Source: Lingula anatina (lineage: Eukaryota > Brachiopoda > Lingulata > Lingulida > Lingulidae). Taken from it: 64,000 bases of DNA. Below the pieces are notes generated by a model, which was given only the letters and a program-made list of their open reading frames with translations, did no database searches and had not been told where the DNA came from. Location: NCBI RefSeq assembly GCF_001039355.2, contig NW_019775772.1, forward strand, positions 91,042 through 155,041, in the 5' to 3' direction. The position numbers and the translations under genes are program-made. Positions 1 to 14,177 of the stretch are shown here, piece by piece (the stretch's first letter is position 1; each line of letters opens with the position of its first letter).

Positions 1-36
<36 letters not shown>
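1..36. repeat. (TA)n microsatellite
   Basis: Eighteen TA units at the left edge, in a TTC17 intron. Confidence 0.97.
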
Positions 37-39
<3 letters not shown>

Positions 40-104
40 ACACTTGCTATATATGACATGCCTAATATAACCAGTGAAGTCAATATGAATGTTATATTTC
101 TCAG

Positions 105-3100
105 GTCACTCCAGAGGACATTAACAGAGCTGAAGGATTACCAGAAGAAGCACGAGTACTGGCAGATCCAGAATGACAGATTTGTTACTGAGCAGGCTCC
201 AGATGAGAGGAAGAGAGAACAGAGGCTGGGCTATGAGGAGTACAAACTTATGGAGAGTACTGTACTTATAGGTAGGGCTATGAGGAGTACAAACTTATGG
301 AGAGCACTGTACTTATAGGTAGGGCTATGAGGAATACAAACTTATGGAGAGTACTGTACTATAGGTAGGGCTATGAGGAATACAAACTTATAGAGAGTAC
401 TGTACTATAGGTAGGGCTATGAGGAATACAAACTTATGGAGAGTACTGTACTATAGGTAGGGCTATGAGGAATACAAACTTATGGAGAGTACTGTACTTA
501 TAGGAATGCAATTATGACTTTATAAAAGTAAAGTCCTAATAAGGCCAGGCAAAATTGATCAAGTTGGTTAACTCGAAAGACTTACCCTAATTTTGAAGAA
601 ATTACATAGCAAAGGAAAAAGTTATGTTTTATTTATGGAGATTTATTTCAATATATTCATCTTTTCGCTATTCTTGGAATCTAATCTCCAAGATATAATG
701 TTGTGAAGAGTGCTGCTTAATGCAAGAATTTACCAGGAATGTACCATGTAGAGCTAAGTAAACAATGATTACTATTATTTATTTGCTTCATGAAATTAAG
801 AGATCATTTGGTTCGCAAATATTTGTCAAACAGTACGTACTTTTGGTTGGTTTTGTGATGCTTTACGTTTTGATGACAAACAAATTTTGTGAGGCAATGT
901 ATTCAAATAACTATTTATTTATTTATTTATTTATTTATTTATTTTCTGACACAGGAGAATATTGTCACACAGTGGAGAAGGAGGGGAAGGAAGTTTTAAA
1001 GTGCAAGTGGGGAAGAAGACAGCCACTTAGCCCAGACTTGGAGGGGGTCATTGATTCTGAAACCAAGAAAGAAAAAGAAACCAAGGTATTATAGAAATTG
1101 ATGAAGTAGATGCATAGTGAAGTGTAATAAAGGACTGTTATAAAATATTTATATACACACCTGATTTATTTCTCATGTAAATAGGAAGTCTGAAAGTTTT
1201 CTAGGCAGTTATCCACTTTTTGTAGTCCCAAGACCCCAGACATATGGTCAACGAGGAATTTCTTTCTACTTTATTCCCACAACCCAAAATCGTGTCTATT
1301 TACATAGATAAGAAATTGATTTTGTAAGTACGCTATAAAGAGTTGCTCTAGACAAATAACCATTGTTTAGTATTTTCCTTGTGTATAACCTATTGTTTTA
1401 CAGCCTGTTGTATCCTGTTGCTTAACTTTCAGGAGAAGTTGAAGAATACCACAAGTATAGATTATAGCCAGCCTTTAAAACCACCACTGTATACTAAGAA
1501 AGCAAAATCATATGTAAGTTTAGATATCAGGATCTATAACTTGTTCTTTCTTTAAATTATTACAGTGTATTCTTTTTTTTGGGGGGTGGTGGGGGGTGGG
1601 GGGGGGGTGGAGAGAATAATACCAGAATTAATGTTTTTTAGGTTGTAATTGACCAGTCACAAAATTAACACCCTGATAATTTTTTACAATTTATTCATTT
1701 CAGAATGATCTCCCTTTCAAAAACAAAGATTGGCCTCCAAAAAATGAGTGTGATCATTACAAATTTCCAAGTTGGAATGCCTTCCCAACGGTGTATTTAC
1801 CACCAGAAAACAAGGGTTTTGTGTGAGTATCAGAAAGATACTTGTTAGAAAGTGAATCTTTTTACAGGTAAATTGAAATATGTGCAATGGTCTATATCCA
1901 GGATAATATTATGGATTGCTTATAAATGAAGATGGAAGGTAGAAATATTTTTTGAGTTTGGCAAATTTTGTTGTTTACTTACTTCGTGCAATAAAATCTC
2001 ACATAGAAGTTTTACCAAATGAATACTTAACTTACTTTATGCAGAAAATCTCACATGAAAGTTTTATTAAGTGGAAATGTTACTAAAGAAAACGTTCTCC
2101 CCCTCAGAGTGAAAGCCCTCCTGAATGAGGCGCAGGATCTAGAGGAAGGTGCTGAGCACCCCCTCCCCTGGTACCCCCCTGTCTGTGCCACCCTGGTGGA
2201 CATAGAGGAGGGCAAGAAGGCATATGATCACATAGATGCAGTCAAGGAGAGAACCAAAGTGCCTCTAAAACTTTATGACCCCCTGGTCAAGCCGGTAAGT
2301 GGGGTGCTCTTGTCTGAGGGTATAATTAACTTTAAAGATTTACGAGGCCAAGTTAAACAATCACTTTTAATTTAAAGTAAAAGGACAACAAATCTTATGG
2401 AAAGAAATTTTACCTAAAATCATGAATATATATTTTTCTGTCTTTCAGATCTTACTGGGCCATGTCAATGGTGGGGATGTGACAGAGGAAGAAGTGGGTC
2501 AGAGGATCCTTACAGCTCTTAAAAAAGTGGGTCACTGATATTTTATGCTTCAAGTTAAAATTATTTATTGCACTAGTTTTATTCCATTAAAAAATACATA
2601 CAGGTTTGCTATACCAAGATCTGTAATTTTATGTGATAAAATTATCTTATGGCACTAGAACTTATTCGTAGAAATTTTAGAGAGATGTCAATTTTTGCAG
2701 CCAACTCATTGTAACATACTTCCTATTTCAGAACATTGGACCAAGTTGGATACTATACAATCTAGCTGGACTCTACTGGCGTATTATAGGCAACAACTAC
2801 CATGGCATAGAGTGCCTGAGAAGAGCTCTCTACTTTGTCCCAGATGAATATAAAGATGTTCCTCTAGTCAACCTGGCTAATATTCTCTATAAGTGGGGCA
2901 GGACGGATGATGCTGTAAGACTGATGAAGGAAGCCTTGGCTGTCAATGACTTTGAGGTGAGGAATGGATATTTGAAAGGGGTAAAATTGAAGTAGAAGAG
3001 ACAGAAAATTAAAGTAGAAGAGACAGATTGATGCCTTGAATATGGTGGGGATGCTACATCGTGTAGTGAACTTTTCACAAAATTTCAGCCAATATGATTC

Positions 3101-6100
3101 AATTATTGTAGATTTGTTGAAGACATTGTTATTAAAATAAAGAATTGGCATGCAGATTAAATCTTTGAAGGCTTATGTTTTGTCATCAAGTATGAACAGT
3201 ATTCAATTTTGCAGCACATTTTAAGTTATGATGGTGTATACTAAGGTGTCATGCGTCAACTTTTCTTTCTTCACATTTACAGCCCCTTACCCACCACTTC
3301 TTGGGGAACATCTTGGCAGCCAAACAGAATATCTCTGGTGCTATCTACCACTACGAAGAAGCTCTGAAGGCAGATCCTAACAACCAGGACTTCCTATCTA
3401 TGCTCAGAACTGTCAAATGTTATCAAAAATATCACCAAAACAATCAAAACCCCGCCAGAAAGGAGAGTACGGGTCAACAGAAGTGTGGCCCTCCTGGTCA
3501 GCCCAATAGTAAGGAGACGGAGAGCAGGATTGTCTGCAAGGCTGTAAGTAAAACAAGATGAGTTGGAGGTGATTGAATTTTTTTAAAGGAAATTAGTCTT
3601 TCTGTACATATTGATGGCATGGCACAGTGTTTAGTAAGGTTTTACGTAAAACAAGAGTTGATGCATGTTGATGCATATACAAGTTTTATTATTATTATTA
3701 AAATTAAATAATTTGGCAACCCATGGAAAGATGAATACATATATGCACTGTGGCATATTCTTAGGTTGCTGTTGTTGTCAATCTATAGCATTAAAGCAGA
3801 TAACTTTCAGACAAAGTCAAACTCCATTGTATTTGTTATTACGTATATCTTGTATGATTTTAAACAGAAGCATTTTAGGATTTGTTTCCCGTTTCCCCTA
3901 GGAGCATGGCAAGGAGACCTGTATTCTGGAGACCAGGACCCGCAATCTTCCAGGACAGTGTCAGCAGTCCTGTGACATGAAACCTGAGTGTAAATGTCAG
4001 TGTCCAGGTATGTAGTGTGGACAGTGTCAGCAGTCCTGTGACATGAAACCTGAGTGTAAATGTCAGTGTCCAGGTATGTAGTGTGTGTGTGTGTGTGAGC
4101 GTGTTATATGTATGTGTTATATGTACACGTGTGTGTGTTGTATGTACGTGTTTGTGTGTGCATTTCATATGTGTGTCATTTTGAAATATAGGTAATGTAA
4201 AGCAAATTCATTCATACAGTGTTTATGACAAAGCCTACATTCAGGTTCTTTACTTGGTCCTATCTCTGAAAAATTGTATAATTGATAGAGGTTTCATTTC
4301 CTTTGTGATCACTTATTTTGAAATTCTCAAATGTGTTGTTATTGAGGGTTGTGTTGATTGTTATTTTTTTTTTCATACATATGTTTCTTACAGAGTTTTT
4401 GCTGTTATAGAAAAAGATATGATGATATTCTTGATATATTTATGTCTTGTTTTTGAAAAGAAGCAATTTGGTTACGGAGGTGTGTAGATATCAAAGATAT
4501 TTATGCAATGTTAAAAAAAAATAAACTGAAGAAAAGGGCATTGCAACTTTATCCAATATAATAGATAGTCAAGTCCTTCAGACAGATAATTAAATGTCCA
4601 TGTTTTATGACTATAATTTCAGCAAAGCGTAAGAAATGCTGTAGACTTCGCAAGAAAATCATGGTTGTTCGCAAAACACTTCCTGATATAAATCTTAACC
4701 AGTATCTTAAAGGTAGTACACCAGTAAAAATGTATACCCTCCGTCCCCACCCCTCAAGTTAATATGGTGGAGGATCCTGTAATAAACTCTTGAGGTACAT
4801 AGGTAAAGGTTGCCTGTAGTTTGAAATTGAGGTCTTTTTATTTTGTGGATACAAGTTGTACTTAGCTTGGGTGACATAAATCACACACCTGGAATATGTT
4901 TTAGTTTGGTTTTGATGTTTTAGGAAATGTAGTTTATTTTTTAGATGGGTCATTAGAATAAGGTTTATTTGGGTGGTGTTTTGTTTTATCACTTGGTTGA
5001 GGTTACGGATTGTTTTGGGACATTTGATGTAGTTAAAAACTTCCTGAAGGACATAAAACTGGTTGATATAAATTTGAGAATTATCAATATTATGAGAAAA
5101 ACAAGAAAGTGCATATTTTTTATAAAGCGCCTAGAAAATTCCAAGAAGAAGCAGTGACTTTGGTTATTTAGTGTAAAATAAGTATACACTTAGCGGTGTT
5201 GATAAGTTTTAAGTTAATTGACGTTAACCATCCTTTTATTTTTAGGTGTTGGTGTACGTGCATGACTCTGATAATATACTTCTTTTTATTTTTGTTGTTT
5301 ATATTCAAGGGCCATGACTGATATATTTATACACCGTTTTATTTTGTGTTAAATACAGACACTGTATGGAACATGTGTGATTGTTAATTTGTCAGGTGTA
5401 GATGTCACACACTTCAGTGTTGCCAAGATTTGGTATCAAATTACATAATGTTCTTACAAATTACAAACCTCTGATACTGTTACATGTTGTCATCATCACC
5501 ATCTGATACCTTTAATAATTTTATTTTCAATAATAAGAGAAAAAAAATTAGACAATCAAAACTGTTTGTCCTTTCAGGCCTGGGAAGCTTATCTAAAATT
5601 GATAATCTCATCCCACATAAATCTTCTTATTGTGACCAATAAATTATATTTTGTGATTATTAAAATCTGATAGCTGATCTGACTTCATAAAAGTCTATAT
5701 ATCTAACATATGTATAAATATTTTTGTTTTCAGATACTTTGATGCGTAAACTTGAGAAAGCAGTGGCAGATGAGGCTAATGGTGCCCAAATGTGTATACA
5801 CAATACCATGGACCCACAAGCCAATAGTCCACTGAACATGATGTGTCAGTACTAGTAACCCATTAACATATTCCTAATACATATGTAGTATATTTTTCAA
5901 TTTGCCAACTTTATGTTATCATTATATAAATTCGTTCTTCGGTATTTTGGTAGCCTATGTTGCATAATATTTATTTCACACAAAACAGTTTGAAAGTTAA
6001 TGTTTTAACAGATTAAACTATATTCTGAGATAATTATTCAGGAGATTACCAGAATATGAGGATTTTATTCAGACCCAGTCACATATGTATATTAATGATA

Positions 6101-9100
6101 TTAATGGTATCTTTACTTCTTTTGTAAAGTTGATCCTGAACTGGAGATGGATAAGATAGGTCAGCTGTACAAAGACATTGGGATCTGTAAGAGTCCAGAG
6201 TGTGAAGATCACAATTTGATGCAGGTAAGATTGAACTTACAGCTTAGTTTTTACCTGACAATCTTCCTTTAATGTTATGAGTGCAGTCCGTGGATCAACT
6301 TGTTCTAAATACACCCTTTAAATCATTTGTGTCACTTGGACATGTGCCTTGTTGTTGTCATTATTATCATCATCAACTGTGTGTCTCTCACCTTGGACTT
6401 GAAATATTGCACAGACTGATGGTAAACTTGATAAGTTACACAAGTGACTGTCATTCTTGAATTATAAAATGTTTTGAAAAAAAAAGTTGATAAGTGTACA
6501 CTGCAATTCTAGCCTGCCAACTCCCGTCCACACATCCGCCTGGAGAACATCAACGGGTTGATAACACAAAACCTGGTCTTCTCCGACTCTCCGTCAGAGG
6601 TCAAGGTCAGTCCAGAGGAATGCATTATTTTTAAAGATGGCAAGAAATCAGAAGGTTGTGCACAGGAAATATTCAAGCCAATGGTGAGTAAGAAACATGG
6701 CACTTGTTGGTGTTTTGGTAGGTGAAACATTTTGAGCACATGTGATTTTGAAATGATCAGTTAGATTACCATTATAAGTCACGTTTTACATTTGATTTTA
6801 TTCTAACTTGATTATGATTATTTAAGTGATAACCTATTATTGCCTCATTTGGTAGATATATGTTTAAATTGTTATTAAGTGAACTTTATTTTTTTCTTCA
6901 GGCTGATCAGCTTTCAGTTTTTCACCAAAAATTTGAGGAATTGGACAGAGCAACGTGTGACCACGCCAACACAGCAAGCAGTTCCTCCACCACAAACAAC
7001 AACAATAACAACAATAAAATAGAGAAAGACAAAAAGAAAGACAGCATCAAAAGCAATGACAGTAAAGTGCCTAAGAAAAACAAAGAAAAGCCCATGCTTC
7101 AGCCAGTATACCTCCAGTCAGACGACCCCAGCGACCTTGAGGAGGTCATCAATGCCGCCATTGAACAGGTAGAAGATGTCCAGCTTCCCGATATACCTGA
7201 CAGTGAGCTACCAGGTGAGGGTTGGTTTGAATGGGAAAAAAAATTGATTATATTGTTTACAATTGATATTTTCTTTCTTAAAAAATTAATTTACTGTATA
7301 AAAAACTGAAAGAATAGAGTATCTTAGGCAATTCATGATTACACAAAAATTATCCTTTTAGCCCTTATGTGAGATGTATAAAATTCTCTAGATATTAATA
7401 GGAAAATTTGATAGATAAAACAGAGACTAAATCCCTCTATTTTCTTCTTTCCCTCAGATACCACCAAGCACATAGTGGCCCGCAAAGCTTTGTCCATTCC
7501 AACCTGGGATGAATGCCAGGATCATAAGAAAATTGACTTTAAGAAATTCACCAGTACCTGGCTGTCTGTAACTGCCAAAGGAATAGAGTAAGTCTTCACT
7601 TAACAGGTGTTATGAGGATGATAATGTTGATAATGTTGAACAGTTAATAGCTGTGTGTTTGAAATGAGCAGTAGTTTCTTTTGTCAGTAGCTGTAAAAAA
7701 TTCACTGATATTATGGATGATACCACATTTAAGAACATTTTAATTATTAATTATGCAGAATTGCATGAAATTTATTTACAAAATGCATGAAAGTAGACAA
7801 TGGGAGCAGTAAAGATTATCAAACTCTAGGGACTTATTTGTTGAAGACATGTTGTGAAATAATGTATTTTCATAATTTCTAAGCATGTATATTATGTATA
7901 ATGTATATTAACGGCTGAGTTGTGATGAAACTAATGGAAGAGACATTTTTGAGCAAATTGTGCATGTGTAAACTTACCTAATTTAAGAGAGATTGACAGA
8001 TTTTGCAGTTGAGCAATTTGTGCAGTGTTGTCTTTCACCTGTGATTGCTTATCAAGTTTTTACTGTAATTTATATGCCATTTCAATGTTTCCAGTCCTAA
8101 ACATCATGTGAACTTCTCTAAGAAGATCCGTGGGGAGTGGGAGGAGCCCGTGTGTGAGAAGGACTTTGGTGCCAGTGCCCAGTCTCTTGACCACATCAAG
8201 GGGATTGCGGAGAGGAACGGCCTGGAGTACGCCGCCGAGACTGGCCTTAAGGAGGTAACACTTGGTACCTTTGTATCACTTTATATGTAATAAAAAAATT
8301 TCATGATGTGTTTTCAATATGACTCATGTGTCCTCTGTGTATATTCCAGGTGTTACAATTTCTGGAGCCAGGTGACCAATTCTAAGCAGATATCTATATG
8401 TGTTTTCAATGTAACACATGTCCTCTGTGTATATTCCAGGTGTTACAATCTCTAGGAGATGATGATGGGGAGCCAGGTGAAGTGGTGGGAACCAGGATAG
8501 CCCATGCTTTGAAGAAGGTAAATTTTGACCAGAAACACCACCAAGAAATGTTTTAAAATGGAAGACATTTGATCTCTATATTCCTTTCATACTTTGATTT
8601 CAAGAGTGATTGAAAAAAAGATGAATTTTTCAAAAATACTTATCTCTTCTACATGGCTTTGAATTGGTGGAGGAATATTTTGGTGAAATACTGAATTTTT
8701 CCCTTCATGAAACTACCTTTTTGGTTGTATTGCCAAAGTTTGCTGCTTCAAGTTTTTCAGTCTCTATCTTTTTCTGAAAAAGCAATATTACAAAGCTGTT
8801 ATATTAAATTTTGTTCAGAATGGCACCTCATGGGTGTTGGGCAACTTAGCTGCCCTCTACTGGAGAGTGGAAGGCAATGCCAAACATGCTGTGAACTGCC
8901 TGCGTATGGCACTGAACACTGCTCCCAGGGACATGAGGGTGAGTGAAATCAACACACTGTACAGTTTTTCATGCGAATATTTATAATGGAATAAAGTAAA
9001 TATTTGCTGTAATAAAATTATAATTTAGAATAACACATTTGATTAAAGGCTGTATATTTGATTATCACTTACTGCTTTGTGAAAAACACATTTTTTTTTT

Positions 9101-9876
9101 TTTTGCAGTTTTCTAACTTTAAGCATCCCCAAGACCCCCATCTGTAAATGCAACCAAGCCATTTATTCCTACTTTATTCTTACAGCTAAAAATTTTATCT
9201 GGATAAAGAATTGGTAACATTTTCTTTCTTTTCAGGATATTTCACTGCTCAGTATGGCCAATGTTCTCTACAAGTCTGGTCGTCTGAATGACGCCATTGT
9301 GGTAATCAACATGGCGCTGGAGACGTCTCCCAGGATTGTGGTAATCCACTTCACGCTGGCTAATATCTACGCTGCCAAGGTGAGGGGCGTACTGTCACAT
9401 ATACAAGAAAACATGGAGGGTGCACTGGAATAGTTTCTTCTTGAACTAAATCTGTTGTTTTCAATGTTTATCATCAAAGAAGAGAGAAGACCATCATGAC
9501 ATTGGGCTTCTGTGTGAAAATTTTTATCTTAAATTATTAGGCATATCATCAGAAAATTTTGAAATAAGTAAACCACTAGGTAATTGATACAAATTGATAT
9601 TTTTGTGTAAAATTTGAGTGTATCTGCTGCAAAATGACGTGCCCAAGTCATCATGTGGTCATTATGGTGATATATCTTATATTATCTGACCAGGGTGACT
9701 GGCCCAAAGCTGTGATGTTCTACGAGTCCACCCTGGGGCTACAGTCCTCCTTTGAACCAGCCAGAGACAGACTGAAGGCTATACAGTGCAAGAAAATACT
9801 GGAACACCCGGAAGAATACAAACCAAAAGACGAGGGAAAGAAGAAAAAGAAAGGAAAGTCAAAACCAAAGGACTAA
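105..9876 (+). CDS. TTC17: TTC17 (tetratricopeptide repeat protein 17), 3' part, 20 exons
   Basis: Spliced gene, 5' end off the window. Exons: 105-271, 955-1085, 1433-1513, 1704-1822, 2045-2294, 2449-2526, 2732-2956, 3283-3543, 3902-4007, 4623-4712, 5734-5844, 6130-6224, 6513-6683, 6902-7214, 7458-7587, 8095-8254, 8440-8517, 8819-8938, 9236-9379, 9694-9876. Phases join throughout, giving about 1003 residues and a TAA stop. Recognised by SLQRTLTELKDYQKKH, YLPPENKGF, VPLVNLANIL, LGNILAAKQNISGAI and the C-terminal TPR block (SWVLGNLAALYWR, LANIYAAKGDWPKAV), all close to vertebrate TTC17. In vertebrates TTC17 is linked to actin organisation and ciliogenesis. TPR helices lie in exons 7-8 and 18-20. 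A Cys-rich segment spans exons 9-10. Exon 14 carries a Ser/Thr/Asn run followed by a Lys-rich stretch, and the C-terminus ends in a Lys-rich tail. The donor of exon 11 (GTCAGT) is the weakest call. The family assignment is firm; single exon edges are less so. Confidence 0.92.
231..505. repeat. 46-47-bp minisatellite (about 6 copies) covering a TTC17 splice donor
   Basis: Units start at 231, 278, 325, 371, 417 and 463. Each has the end of the exon (coding YEEYKLMESTVLI) plus donor GTAGGG; the last unit lacks the donor. The first donor (272) fits the phase of the next exon at 955. Confidence 0.93.
913..944. repeat. (ATTT)n microsatellite
   Basis: Eight ATTT units directly before the acceptor of TTC17 exon 955-1085, effectively forming its pyrimidine-rich tract. 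Confidence 0.95.
3955..4086. repeat. 66-bp direct duplication covering the TTC17 exon 9 donor
   Basis: Two near-identical units (3955-4020, 4021-4086) carry the exon end coding QCQQSCDMKPECKCQCP and donor GTATGT. The first donor is used in the model; using the second would read through an in-frame TAG just after the first donor. A (TG)n-rich tract follows to about 4160. Confidence 0.9.
8306..8487. repeat. 90-92-bp duplication covering the acceptor of TTC17 exon 17
   Basis: TATATTCCAGGTGTTACAAT occurs at 8340 and again at 8430 within two diverged units (8306-8397, 8398-8487). The downstream acceptor (8438-8439) starts the functional exon. The upstream copy reaches TAA within 12 codons, so it is a decoy. 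Confidence 0.85.
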
Positions 9877-10852
9877 TTGCTGCTATTTACATAAATATAG
9901 ACTACTGACATATAAATAAAAATTTTTTGATTACTGAAAGCTGTCAGTGGATATATATTTTTCTATGGTTTCTTGTTTGATTTCTTAAAACCCAACTCGC
10001 TCAAACTTGTTACACCAGTGACCTTCTAAACCTTACCTTGTACCAAAAGTGTGACCCATTTGTGTGTACCTATTTAAAAGTTACTTTATTACACAGCAGG
10101 TGGCTTCTGCAACTTACATTTTTTAAAAAGATTAAACAAGATATTAATGTTTTATTCTTAGTTGTTGGCAATGTCAAGTTTTTTTTGTCACCCCATATCT
10201 CTCATTCGTATTTTTTGTTTTAAGGGAATTTTCTTTAAAACTGTAAAACAGTAACTGTAAATTTTTCTTTAATGACAGGTTTTCTGGTTTGAAGACCAAA
10301 AAAATTGGTTACTTTCATGAAAGAAGGTTAACTTTTATACTAAATCAGTTAATTCTATCCACCTAAACAAAAAAAATGAATGATGTAGTGTTTTCTTTTA
10401 TTTTAAGGAATCTAAGTATATATTAACAAGCACCTTATACTTCACAGTTATCAGTGATATTGTCTTTAAGTTTGAAAGTGTTTCAGATTACAGAAAATTT
10501 CTCTGTAAAAAGACAGAAAATCAGCATTCCAATATGGGGTTTCAGTCAGAGCTCTTATAGATATTAAGAACTATTTTCATTTTAATTTATTTCTTTTGCA
10601 ATAAAATTACATTTAATATTCTATATGGAAAGTAAGAAAGAGATAGAATTTAGACAAGAGAGGTAGATAAACTTAATTTAATATAGTAAACACATGTCAG
10701 AAATAATCCGACATCTTCAACAATGTGATATATTTCATTTCATTATTTATGTGATATTTTCACAATATTTACCTGTCTGGAAATTATGCCAATGTGATTG
10801 AAAGGAGCTAAATAATATAGAGAATTTCTTCGATTGGGCCAACAGCGCATTA

Positions 10853-10883
<31 letters not shown>

Positions 10884-12130
10884 GTTTATGCGAGTTGTTT
10901 TGCTTCTGATAGCCTTTAATGTTTTTGCCAGGCCCGTCAATTTGCATTCTTATGTATTAGTAGCAAAGCACAAATGTAGTTCTTGTTTAGGTTTACTATA
11001 GAAGTGAATAGATCATGCCTTGTGTTTGTTATCATGGTGTCAATGTTCAATTGTTCTGTTTTAGAGAAAAATTAAAACAGTCCCATTGTAAATTCATCCT
11101 CAGTCGAAACTTTGCCACAATTTTTGTACTTTTTTAAACACATTTTTCAAGGTGCTAATTGGATATTTTTTGTATTGAAGACAATGTTATCCTCCTCAGT
11201 ATTGCTTCTGTTACAAAAGAATTGATCATTAATATCAAAGACCAGTTCAAGTTTGAATTGCATTTCCGAACAGTATTTTATCACAAGTTTCTTGCAGCTT
11301 TTGTAAATTCTTTATATCATATCTAAGGCTTCCCCTTTTGCCTATAAAGTTATAAAACACTTACGAGGTCAAATAGCCTTGTAGCTTGTTGCTTTAGGTT
11401 GTTTAGTCCTGTGTTAAATCAGGTTATGGTGTTTGTAGAATTAGTGCTTTTGGCAGATCATTTTGTTTTGTTTATAATTGTAAAGGGTAAAATTTTGATG
11501 CAGAAGATAGTTCAAATTTCATTAAAGATAGAAGTGCAAGTTGCTGCAGCTTTGGACTTTTTGTTGCAAATTTTATTTAACCTTGTGCAAGTAGGAGAAG
11601 ACGCTAGACAGTATAATGTAGACATTGCTGCATGTTGTCATATGTCCGTTTCCTCCTAATTTTTTTCATACAGAGAGCTTCTGTGCAATATAATGCTAAG
11701 GCGGCTGTGGGTTGTGTTCATTTATTAGTGGAAGACCAAGTATTGATTGTCATGATGTGTATTGTTTTCTATGTCCAGTAGAACTGGCTCTAATCAGTTG
11801 AAATGATAATTTTGTAATACAAAAAAAGACTGTAATATTTCAAACAGTTTTTAATGAAAAAATATGCAAAACTTGAAAATGTGTTGTTTTATTTGTGTGT
11901 GGAAACAAGCTATAATTTTTAGAAGATATAAATATACTTACAATAAATAAAATTAGCTTTGTCTAGATACAAGATGGGAAACTCTCCTGTTACAGTGGAT
12001 TCTGGCAAATTTCAAAGACCCATGCATCTTGATATCATTTAGGAGGTGGCTTTCAAAAAAAAAAAAAAAAACATTCTCATGGTTTTAGTCTCTGAACAGA
12101 AAACATCCAGGCAGCGTGCCATGTAAAATA
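9877..12130. other. TTC17-M1AP tail-to-tail spacer and 3' UTRs
   Basis: No coding signal on either strand. An AATAAA at 9915-9920, about 40 bases after the TTC17 stop, is a likely polyadenylation signal. Several TTTATT motifs (for example 11721-11726) could serve M1AP on the minus strand. The stretch is AT-rich, with a T-run at 10856-10883 and an A-run near 12055-12070. Confidence 0.6.
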
Positions 12131-14130
12131 TCAAAGCTGTGTTGGGAAGGGGTCATCATTATCAGCAATAAATGAGTTGTAGCAGAACCTCTTCTGTGAT
12201 TTTGGTGCATAATAAAAACCGGGCTGCGTCCTCCCTCTTCCTCTGCCTCTTGTGGCGCCGGGACACTAAAAGGTGAGCAGTTTGATAAAAATCACGTAAC
12301 AGGATATGAGAAATATGCTTCTATCCTTTATAATAGCAACACATTTCAGATCATTATAGCATCAACCAATAATGTAAAAATGCATTATACTGTCAGCATG
12401 TTGAAGTAAAATATGGTAAGAAATTTTTATACCTGTGTGGTTACACCAAGTCTTCTCTTGAGATTTTTATTTCCCGATGAGCCACCAGACAGACGTTTTA
12501 TCAGAGCCTGGTACAGTCCGGACTGTGTTAGCAGTGGGTTGTACATCTCTAGCACTTTAACCTGTGTTGTTATAAAGTAGACTGTCAACTTGATGCTGTT
12601 TTATGGTCATCAATATTAACACATCACATAAAACTACTTGGTACATGGGTAGGAATGCACAACACTTCATGTAGCTGTCAATTATGGAAAAGATGAAATG
12701 GGGTTTGAAGTGTCCTGCCACACTCAGAATCTTACCAAGATAATTATAATCAGCTTATGAAAAATGCAGTAAGTTAAAAATCCATCTTTTTCATTTACCT
12801 TGCACTGAATTGACCTACAATGAATAAGCAATACCTTTTTAAGAGCTGCCTGTACAGCATCCACACTGTCCTGACAGGGATTTTCCTTTGGCACAGTGAA
12901 GTCACATGGCATCATGAGCTCACTGACTGCTATGGGTTTGATGAGGACAGAGCAGGAGTGGGAAGGCAAGAGAAGGAAGTGTCCACAAGGACTGGTGGGA
13001 CTATCACTGGCATAAGAGTTCTCTGACTTCACTTCAGCTGTACAAGCTAAAAGTACCATTTCCTAAAAAAGCAAATGTTGTCATCACATTCTAAGTTATG
13101 ACATAAAAGATATACCATGTTTTCAAAGTACAAAAATTTTCAAAAAAAAAAGATGAAGAAAATGCCCCAGCCATCACGCAAATCATGTATTCTCTCACTA
13201 AATAGCAGTCTGTAATACCTTTTCTTGTAAGAGGGAGCACATGGCCTGGAATAGCTGCTGATTCATCTCCAGTTCATCCCAGTCTATCTTCCAACAGGTG
13301 GTGGGTCTCATTACCTGGGGCTGAAACAGGACAACTAGATAATAATATTACTCATGGTAATTACTCCAGGATCTCACTTGAAACAGAGATTACAAATATT
13401 AGTTATTGTATAATAAAATAATATAGACTTAGTATAATAGAAATAGATGAATCAAAACTTCCACTTTGATTAAACCAAAAATATTTTTCAAACAAAAAAT
13501 GATTGACAAAAATAATACATGACATTTGCCTTCTTTTTCACTTACATATCCATAGACTACACTTTCACAGATGGAGTTAGCAGGCAGCAGGTTCTTCACT
13601 AGCAGTCTATGTACAGGGACCACAGTATTTTGACCTTTCTTGACTGTGGGGATCACAGGTTTGGACATAAAGGAGTCCGGCTGCAGTTGCTGAAAATGAG
13701 GTTATGGAAAAAATAAAACAACATATACTGATGTATATTATGAATTAGAATTGGAAAAAAATGTGCTAATTTGCCAAACTTAAAATCATTTATTGGAAAA
13801 TTATCAAAATTATCTAATCACCATCTTATAATTCTTATAAATCTTTGCAGTTAACCAGTGTTAAATCTGTGATGACACAGATCAACTTTGAAAGAAATTA
13901 AAAATTTAATCAATTTTTCAGAAACATACAAACTGCAAGTTGAAGGGTAACAGACTAGGGTCCAGCAATCTTTCATGGAGGTCACATTTTATTGTCAATG
14001 AGTCTGAAACAAGTGAGAAAATACTTTCTTATCAAAACTGCATCAGACATATTTAAAGTTAAGATTGAAAATTCTGAGTTCACCATGAAAATACTGCCAT
14101 ACATCTGAACCACAATCGCATAGATTATAT

Positions 14131-14177
<47 letters not shown>

